Shown piece after piece: positions 56,873-64,000 of a DNA stretch of 64,000 bases (positions within the stretch are counted from its first letter, which is position 1; every line of letters starts with the position of its first letter). The notes below the pieces were generated by a model. It was not told the DNA's origin. It saw nothing but the letters and a program-made list of their open reading frames with translations, and did no database searches. The DNA lies in the NCBI GenBank assembly GCA_949357655.1, contig CASHTG010000015.1, positions 496,001-560,000 on the forward strand, given 5' to 3'. This DNA is from Parascedosporium putredinis. Its lineage: Eukaryota; Ascomycota; Sordariomycetes; Microascales; Microascaceae. The position numbers and the translations under genes were made by a program.

Positions 56873-59800
56873 ACCAAGTCCAAATCAGGGAATGAGGCAG
56901 GAAGAGAAAACAAAGACCAAGAAGATGGAAAGAGCTGAGGAAGCAGAATAATACAGTGACTAGGATTCACGCCGTCAGCTCAACTGAAATTGTTATAGGG
57001 ATTGCTCCACAGCTTCTTATCCAGCTTGAGGAAAGTACAAGCTTGGACCTCACAGGTCAAAGCAAGGGTATGAACTGACTTCCGCGTATGGGAGTTAAAG
57101 GCGCCTCTGATTGTATCGAGACGACCAAGAATGATCAAAGAACCGAGACTTTTATCCTGGCCTAATACCGAGACTCCAAACAAGCAACAGCCGAGGTGTA
57201 AGATGAAGTCGAAGCAGCGCTGCCGGGGAGAAGAGGAAGAACGTGAGCCGAGACTGTATCTGACGAGAGAAAGAACTCAAACCTAAACAAGGCACGTATC
57301 AGTCAAAGTTCGAGATCTACACTTAACCGCAGATGGTTGTCGAGTCAATTGCAGATACACATCGAGGGCCCAGTGTCGTGTCACGAGTCCGCAGCGACAG
57401 CCGCTCTCGACATCTCCCACTTGGAAGAGGCAACTAGCGATCCCGTACTTGGGACATCATCGCAAGCAGCTAGTGAAGACTGTTGCGCCTCCTACTTCGC
57501 TAGATTGAATGTGCATGTACCCTGGTCTAGCCTTAGATAACTATTGCAGAGCTCGACGATCGGTTGGTGTATAACAACCCTCAATTCAGGGACCGGATCA
57601 GCCGGAAAAGGTTACACTAATTCTCGACGTTCTGACGAGTGGGCCCGGTTCGTCGTGGATAGGTGAACACGTGTGGGAGCTGGTAAAGGACTGGAATTGG
57701 CGGTGGGACGTTGGAAGCTCATCGCTGATGGCATTCCGGGTGAAATGACGCGCCGAGAGGAGGGATGGCGTGCGGAGCTCGCGGAGAGGTCGTCGGAAAT
57801 CGGCGGGAGCAGTTGTCGGAAAGGAGGAGGCGATGATGGAGGATAGACGGGAGGCAAAAAGGAGGTCATAAACAGGAGCCCGAGAGGGACCGGCTACTTG
57901 GCCGCCAGAGCCGCAGACAACAGTTCAAAAAGTAATTGCAGGGTCCATAGAGAAGAGGCATTAAGCTTGAACACATGGCGCTGAGGTCGAGGCTCCAACA
58001 TGGGATAGAGGATGATCTACATGATGGACGAATATCTCCGATACGCGTAGTGGCAGCTTTGCCGGGTCATGCATTGAGTGAGGATGATCATGGCATTGAG
58101 CCGGCAAAGGAAGACGGAGATGAAAAAGAGCGCGAAAGACAGCAGCAACCATTTACTTACTTTTGGGCGCCCGTACGAAAGCAGGAAGAGATGCCGAGTA
58201 TCTCTGGTTCTTTAAAACGCGACAGTGTACAGTGATGCCGAGGATCAATTGGTGAAACTTTTTCAAAGACTTGATTATAGCAGATAGTCTAGGCAGAAAG
58301 CGCAAGACAAGCAAGACTCGAAATAACAGCAGGGACTCGGTCGAACGGATGAGGATGCTGTATTAAATGCGATGAAGGGCTTTTTTACTCGTCTCGAGGG
58401 TGTTTGCGGATTACCAACAGGCGACAAACGACCAAGAGGGGGAAAAAGGGCGGGCGGTCGAGGACAAGGAGGGAGGAGCTTGCGACAATCGTAAAAAATC
58501 GTTCCGACGAAAAGACAGGACGAAAGGAAGGCGAAGCCGAAAACAAGCTTAGGAACCCGCAAATTATTTAGCTAGTTCCTAAAAACGAATCGAAATCGCT
58601 GGCGATCGAAGTGCAAGGCGCGGAAGCAGGAAAAAAACTCGTGTGCTGAAGTGGACGCAAGCGTGTGCGATAGCGGGAACCCAACGAGAGCAAAGGGTGG
58701 CACGACAACAAAAAAACGATCACGAAAGATGCTTCTTGGAATCGCAGCACAGCAAACGCTCAACGGGCACAGACAAAAGGATTTATGTGCGAAGAAGGAG
58801 GAGTAACAACGACGGGGAGCGAGAGGGGAAGAAAGAAGAAGGGAGGGAAAAAAAGAAAAGGAAAAAAAAAAAGAGGCAAGAGTTGGTCAAATCGATGGGT
58901 GGTGGAGCGGGTGAGGTAATGGGGAACAGAAAGGAAAGAAGGATGAGAAAGGCCAGAGAAAAAAAGGAAGCAGGCTAAGAGAAGGCCCAGGAGCTGAGCA
59001 GGAATCGATCGAGCGAAGGTGCATGGGTGTGTGCCCCACTAACTTGGTGGTGGTGCTGGGTACCTGGCAGATGTTGTAAGTTGCACCAGGGAAGGGACGG
59101 GGCGGGGTAGTAGTACAGGTCCACGCCGCGGCAGGTGCTAAGGAGCAAGCCTGCCTGGCGTCTACCGTCATACTTCGGAAGAACGCCAACTAGCGCACAA
59201 GGTGTCCATCCCAGTGTTTCTCTTCCATTCTGGACCCAATTGATCACCCATGGATAGAAGCTGTCATCTCCTCGCCCAATCTTTGTTTTCGGGGTATGAA
59301 GGAAGTTGATGCGGGATGCTCGAGCTTCCCTTGGTATCAATCCCTGCTTCACGGAGAACGTAGGCTTCCCCACCCTCTGTCAGTCAGATAGGACTGATGG
59401 TAGCACAGCACGCTGAGCCCAGCTGTCTGTCCAGTTGAGTTGCCCGTACTGTACTCTGCCGTATTATACCGTACCTCGACTGCGCTCCACACGAGGAGAG
59501 ATGTCCTGTCCTGTAATGTCCAGGGAAACTGAGAGGTGTGTCTTACTCTGGACCCACTTCCATAACTAGGTTTTCTCGAGTCCCCACTCGCACCTCACGG
59601 ATTTCTTCGCCGCGGAGGTTTGCAAACGGATCGTTCGGTATCGAACGTCGACTCTGTTTGATGACACAAATCAGCCTCTTGATGTACCGGCAAATATGGT
59701 TCTAATAACTAGCATTTTATTGTATGTAAACTTTTTCGAGATGCAGAGTGACCTTATGGATCACGGTCGATTGCATGCAGGGCGTTGCCTGCATTCAGGG

Positions 59801-62800
59801 CAGGCGTTGTTGAAGCTACTTCGGAGCTCCTGCCCGCCAGTGATTATGCCGTGATCCAGGACGCCCAGTGTCAGCGACATGAAGATCCAAAACTCGCACT
59901 GTATTTCCCATCAACGAGGCACCCACACAGGATCATCCTCTCCAGAAGCCCGCCAGCCCTGTGTCCGATACTGTGGGTTGAAGAGGGAAAGTGCCAATGA
60001 GAACTTCCATGGGCGGGAAGAAGCCCTCTTCTACCACACCTTCTTCCTCTTCTTCGCACGGAGATGCTACGGGGAGAGAGGGTCCAGAACAAAGAACCCC
60101 CGGGCCCAGCGGCACAACAGCATTGAGGGGCCGATCTGAAAACAGACAACAGTCCAGAGGAAAGGACCTGTCTTAAAAAGGGCCATCCTATCGATCACTA
60201 TGTGATTGAGTATCAATTCCCAGCTGCCTTTATGGCCTCTATTGAGGCCATTTGGCCTGGTCATCCCAGATGAGCTAGATGGGGAGGAAGTTCTGGGAAT
60301 GGAGGAGTTTGACACTCATCCGAGGTCCGTGACGGGATCACGCGAACGTGAAAAGGGAGGGGGCTTAGAAGGTGGGGAGCAGTGGGCCTATGCCAGGGCA
60401 GATTCGCCTCTTGTGAGTACCGCTTGGTTCGAGACCAACTTCCGCATGGAGCGATAGACATGTTGCGGAGAACAAGCATATGCTCCCAGCCAGTTCTCTT
60501 TGCATTATAGATGGGCAAGAGGGCAAGGCTGGGCCAGGCCAAAGGAGGGGAAATATACAACATTGAAGTTGATCTGGAGAATAGGGTCGGCGAAAAGCGT
60601 TGAAGAGGACCCTTCCGCAACTCAATTACGAGTAAGTCATTACGGCTACCGTTGTTTCCTCGAGACCATCTACTGAGCTTTCGTTTTTTATTCCAGAAGG
60701 CCAACAATTGATGATTAGATTGGATTTGATGGATGCATCAACAACGTCAGAGCCCTGCAGGCATATAATCCTCCTGTAGGCACTGGTGCGCGCAGGATAT
60801 CATTGAGGTCTGCCACTGCTCGTCTCAGCAATTCTAAAACGGTTAGGGCTCGGAAACTTCAATGTCGAGCGCTGTAGGGCTAGGCCTTGCCAGAGGTCCA
60901 CCAGTTAAACCAAGTACGCTATGTCCTCATGGTCTCAATGATCGATTGATGACCACGCCCTTGCCATCGACACATTCGCCAGCTTGTTTTTTTTCTTTTT
61001 TTTTTCTAGACGGTCCGGCGTGTCCTCCCAGAATAGAATCAACCTATAATGATCTTGAATAATCTTTTCCCAGGGGGCAAAAATTCCCTAAACTGCCTGA
61101 TACCATTGTCCAACGGGAAGGCTTTGATGTTCGGCCATGGAAACAGCCTTCGAACGGGATCTCACCTCAGTTGCATGTAACCTCAGAATGTACCACATTT
61201 GACAGATATTCTCGTCAACCATATTCTCTCTATACGGATCTGAAGAACCATTTTCGCCGAGCTACGGTGGCACAAGTAATGCCGCAAGCCGACCTTTAGC
61301 CTTTCCTACTTCCATCAATATAACAGCAGGCGAACACGGCGAGGGTCCGGAGGATGTGCCGACGGGAGTATAAAGTACAGGGATCGTCGTAAAAGCAACC
61401 CACGTCCCGGGATGTGCATTTCAGAGTTTGCGAGTTGACAAATGAATGAGAGACAGCTTGTCTCTGGCTGTTGGCCTGATAATCTGAAGTGAACCCCGGT
61501 GCAGAACAACGCCAGGGACGGAGAGAAGACCCTTTGCCCAATATTGTCACGTCAGCTCCACCGGAGAGAAGAGACCCTTGCCAGGAGCTCTTTTCCCCAT
61601 ATCTAGCCACCAAGATACCCCAGGAGGATACCAATTTGAGGACCGAGGATAGAGAGAGGCCAGTCACGATTCGCGTCATATCCTCAAGCCAGCCGACTCG
61701 TGTTTCGAAACAGGCACAACTTCAAAAGCCCGGGCAGATGTGTGCCGTTTCGCGCCTGGCGTACCCCGTCTTGGAAGTATTATGATGTGGGACATGCACG
61801 AAACAGGCCTTTTAGCCAGCTCGGAGAATGAATCGATATCAGGGGATTTTCACAAGCCACACATGCCAGGTCAAGCGTGGAAGTCGAGTTGAAATTCCAG
61901 CGTCGGGCAACGTGCATGCATTAATGGGCGGGTTAAGGGTGTTTTTCTCTCACTCTGGCATTTCCTAGCTCTCGTGAGGTTACGTGCAAGCCAATCTGTG
62001 TTCAGCTCGTACATGTACCCATCAGACGGTCCAAGGGAATGCACAAGGCCTCCAGTTATTAAACGAAAGCGACGTCTTCCATTCTCGACATCAAGCTAGG
62101 TCAAACGCAAAAGACGCCCACGTTCACTTGTGCCTTATTTTCCGAGGCACATCTGCGTCATTTCGCGCGGGGACGGCAGGCGACTCTACCCCTGAGATTT
62201 GGTTGTCGACACATCAAATTTGCAGATCGAGAAGGGACACCTCGTACTGAGTGAGGTTTCGCGCAGTCAAATTGGCTTGTATGAACAAGCAACCAATATC
62301 AAATGCTTCCGTAGCCAACCACTGGTACCTGCGCCCTCCCCCCTTCTCCCTTCGCCGGCACCGATTGATCCTTGTTGGCGATCTGAGGGGTAAGATACAG
62401 GCGGATGTCGCCCACATCCATCTCGCTCCCAAAACAACAGCGGCCGGGGGCCAAGCTGGCTTTTGCCACGTTTTTCTTCTCTCCCATTGCTGACCCTTGT
62501 CCCCGAAGTGGGACCATGTCACGACTGCCAATTTGTGTACGATATCAGAGTACTGCTCTGCCATCGCTCCCACCACGCGGCCCAGGTTTTGAAGATGTTG
62601 GGAGGATCAATCCAGCTCGAATAGATCTGTTCAGCGCTAGTGGGAGCGACGATATCGAATTAGGCATCATTGATGTCATCGTTTTGGGTCATGAGCCCAC
62701 CCATCGCTTCCTGCGCCCTCAATTGGTGCATGCATAGCCTTCGCCGAAGACCTGGGGGAACCCGCGAGGGGCCGAGCGCGTTCTCGCGTGGTTACCCTTT

Positions 62801-64000
62801 TTCAAGAGAAATGTGATGTGAAAACGGTGTTTCGACGATCCTGAGAATTCGCATAACTGCCCCGGTCTTTTTCGGAGCAGACCGTGTTTTTCGGTGCTGC
62901 ACAGACCCCTTCCCAGCGTTTGCTGCCTACGAATAATATGTGGAGGAATGAAAGGGGAAGGCAAGAGAGCTGTATTCATGCAGGCGCACGCGCGCCGCTC
63001 TTCTCGTCAGGAAACGAGGACGACAAGGTCCCGCACCGCCCTCAAACTTCCATGGAACTGGATCAACTTGCATGAAAGCGGGTTCATTAGTGTATTTCCG
63101 GGAGAGTGCTGGCAAAAGGAAGTGCGCTGGGCGCTTCCACAATGGCGAGATCCTCCCCGAAATCCGTACAGGCTATGGGTATCACGGGACGCATATCCAT
63201 GGTTGGAAAGACACTCCTTTTCCTTCTTTTCTTTTCTTTTTTGATTGAGTAAAAAGATACTGAAAAGCAAGGTCTGGAAAAGAAAAGAAAGGAACATTAA
63301 AAGGGAAGGAATTGAAGGGGAGGGAAGCACGACGAACATGCCAGCTAAACCCGATGCCACCTCCGCCGCTCGCCCTCTGCTTCCCACGACATGAGCATCC
63401 AATTGATCCATTCAATTCAAATGAATGGAGCCATTGAGAACACACAGGAATGCATACAATGTAGCCATAGGCCAACTGTTCCGCCTCGCAGAGCTCAACT
63501 GTCGATGTCATCAGAAGGGGCACTACCTCGGTAACCTATCTAGACTAGAAATTCCGACCAAGTAATAGCTCTCCTGCAGGTCCGCATGCAGCCCATAGAC
63601 GAGAAACGGCTTTTTAGTCCCTTGCATCAACTTTTACGAAAGCAACTCAGGGCACTGACACGTCAATTACTAGTGTACACTCACTATGTTGTGAATTGAA
63701 GCTTTTGCTCTTCTATCCCTATCATTTTTTTCTTCTTTGCCCAAGCCAGCCCCTTCCCCTCTCCTCGGAATGCCAAACCCACCAACTGCAGGAGCTTAGA
63801 AAATAGACAACCGTCGACTCGTGTAAGACAAGCACCCATGTCAAAGAAAAAAATCATAAACTACCCGCGTCCGTTTCTCGTAGGGTTTCTTTATGCCACC
63901 GCTTTATGCCCAGTCGTGAGGGCAAAGAAGGGCTAGTCTCAACTTAGGGGCGCACCGTAATACAAAGCACGCATGCACTCACCACGCCCCAAACTTATCC
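56873..64000. other. Seven-kilobase region without a supported gene
   Basis: Probably includes the promoter and 5' leader of the RRM gene. Open frames of 60-130 codons occur on both strands (for example 58975-59373 minus, 62405-62737 plus, 62214-62576 minus). None has a recognisable family motif or a consistent exon chain. No tRNA-like fold was found by eye. It contains a purine tract near 58795-58980. Confidence 0.4.
58795..58980 (+). repeat. Long purine-rich (GA) tract
   Basis: Nearly pure A/G on the plus strand, with only scattered pyrimidines, about 1.9 kb upstream of the RRM gene start. On the RRM gene's strand it is a polypyrimidine stretch. Confidence 0.6.

Noticed and set aside
58975..59373. 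132-codon minus-strand open frame
   Set aside because: It starts with GTG and lacks any family signal. It might be part of a leader transcript, but coding is not supported.
60410..60445. Possible tRNA B-box (GGTTCGAGACC)
   Set aside because: The T-stem has a mismatch and no matching acceptor or anticodon arms were found upstream.

Overview
The window is 64 kb of nuclear DNA from a filamentous ascomycete, most likely a Sordariomycete. The protein genes are intron-bearing with short GT-AG introns (about 52-225 bp, mostly 60-90) and CTAAC/CTAAT-type branch points. The families are typical of Pezizomycotina, and a free-standing 5S rRNA gene of the Neurospora/Sordariomycete type lies at 19167-19285. 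I find about 17 well supported protein genes, one weaker small gene, one 5S rRNA gene and one nest of transposon remnants.

Layout. 0.4-3.6 kb: a (+) C2H2-like zinc-finger protein with Ser-Asp-Gly / Ser-Tyr-Gly repeats. 4.6-8.0 kb: mismatch repair MSH3 (-). 9.0-10.3 kb: a FAR1-domain DNA-binding protein (+). 10.5-11.3 kb: a pogo/Fot1-like transposase remnant interrupted by a Ty1/copia RNase H fragment. 12.0-14.7 kb: flavin monooxygenase-like protein with a C-terminal DUF6314 domain (-). 15.5-16.6 kb: D-lactate dehydrogenase-like enzyme (-). 19.2 kb: 5S rRNA. 20.2-21.6 kb: GPI-anchored Cys-rich wall protein (-). 23.6-26.4 kb: OSCA/CSC1 (DUF221) channel (-). 27.2-29.0 kb: Rsa4/NLE1 (-). 29.6-32.8 kb: an uncharacterised five-exon fungal C2H2 protein (-). 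34.3-37.5 kb: meiotic MSH4 (-). 38.7-40.7 kb: secreted GMC oxidoreductase (+). 41.7-44.1 kb: tyrosinase (+). 44.4-45.4 kb: Bud23 methyltransferase (-). 45.9-46.7 kb: SVP26 (+). 48.7-51.3 kb: fungal Mx-like dynamin (+). 51.8-53.1 kb: branched-chain aminotransferase (-). 55.2-56.9 kb: Csx1/Nam8-like three-RRM protein (-). 57-64 kb: no gene I can support.

How the genes relate. Most are unrelated housekeeping functions: DNA repair, ribosome biogenesis (Rsa4 and Bud23), ER-Golgi traffic, membrane dynamics and amino-acid metabolism. The GMC oxidoreductase and tyrosinase are tandem oxidases with clear TATA boxes and are the only pair that might be co-induced. MSH3 and MSH4 are two MutS paralogues 26 kb apart.

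Main caveat. Almost every long CDS is broken by single-base frameshifts. In nearly all cases one extra base, usually in a run of four or five identical bases, restores the reading frame and the expected homology. With these additions, exon phases and total lengths become multiples of three (MSH3 1117 aa, MSH4 902 aa, tyrosinase 693 aa and others). I therefore read the breaks as sequence errors in homopolymers and annotate the genes as intact. I found no convincing undescribed multi-gene system. The least explained genes are the two zinc-finger proteins at 0.45-3.6 kb and 29.6-32.8 kb.
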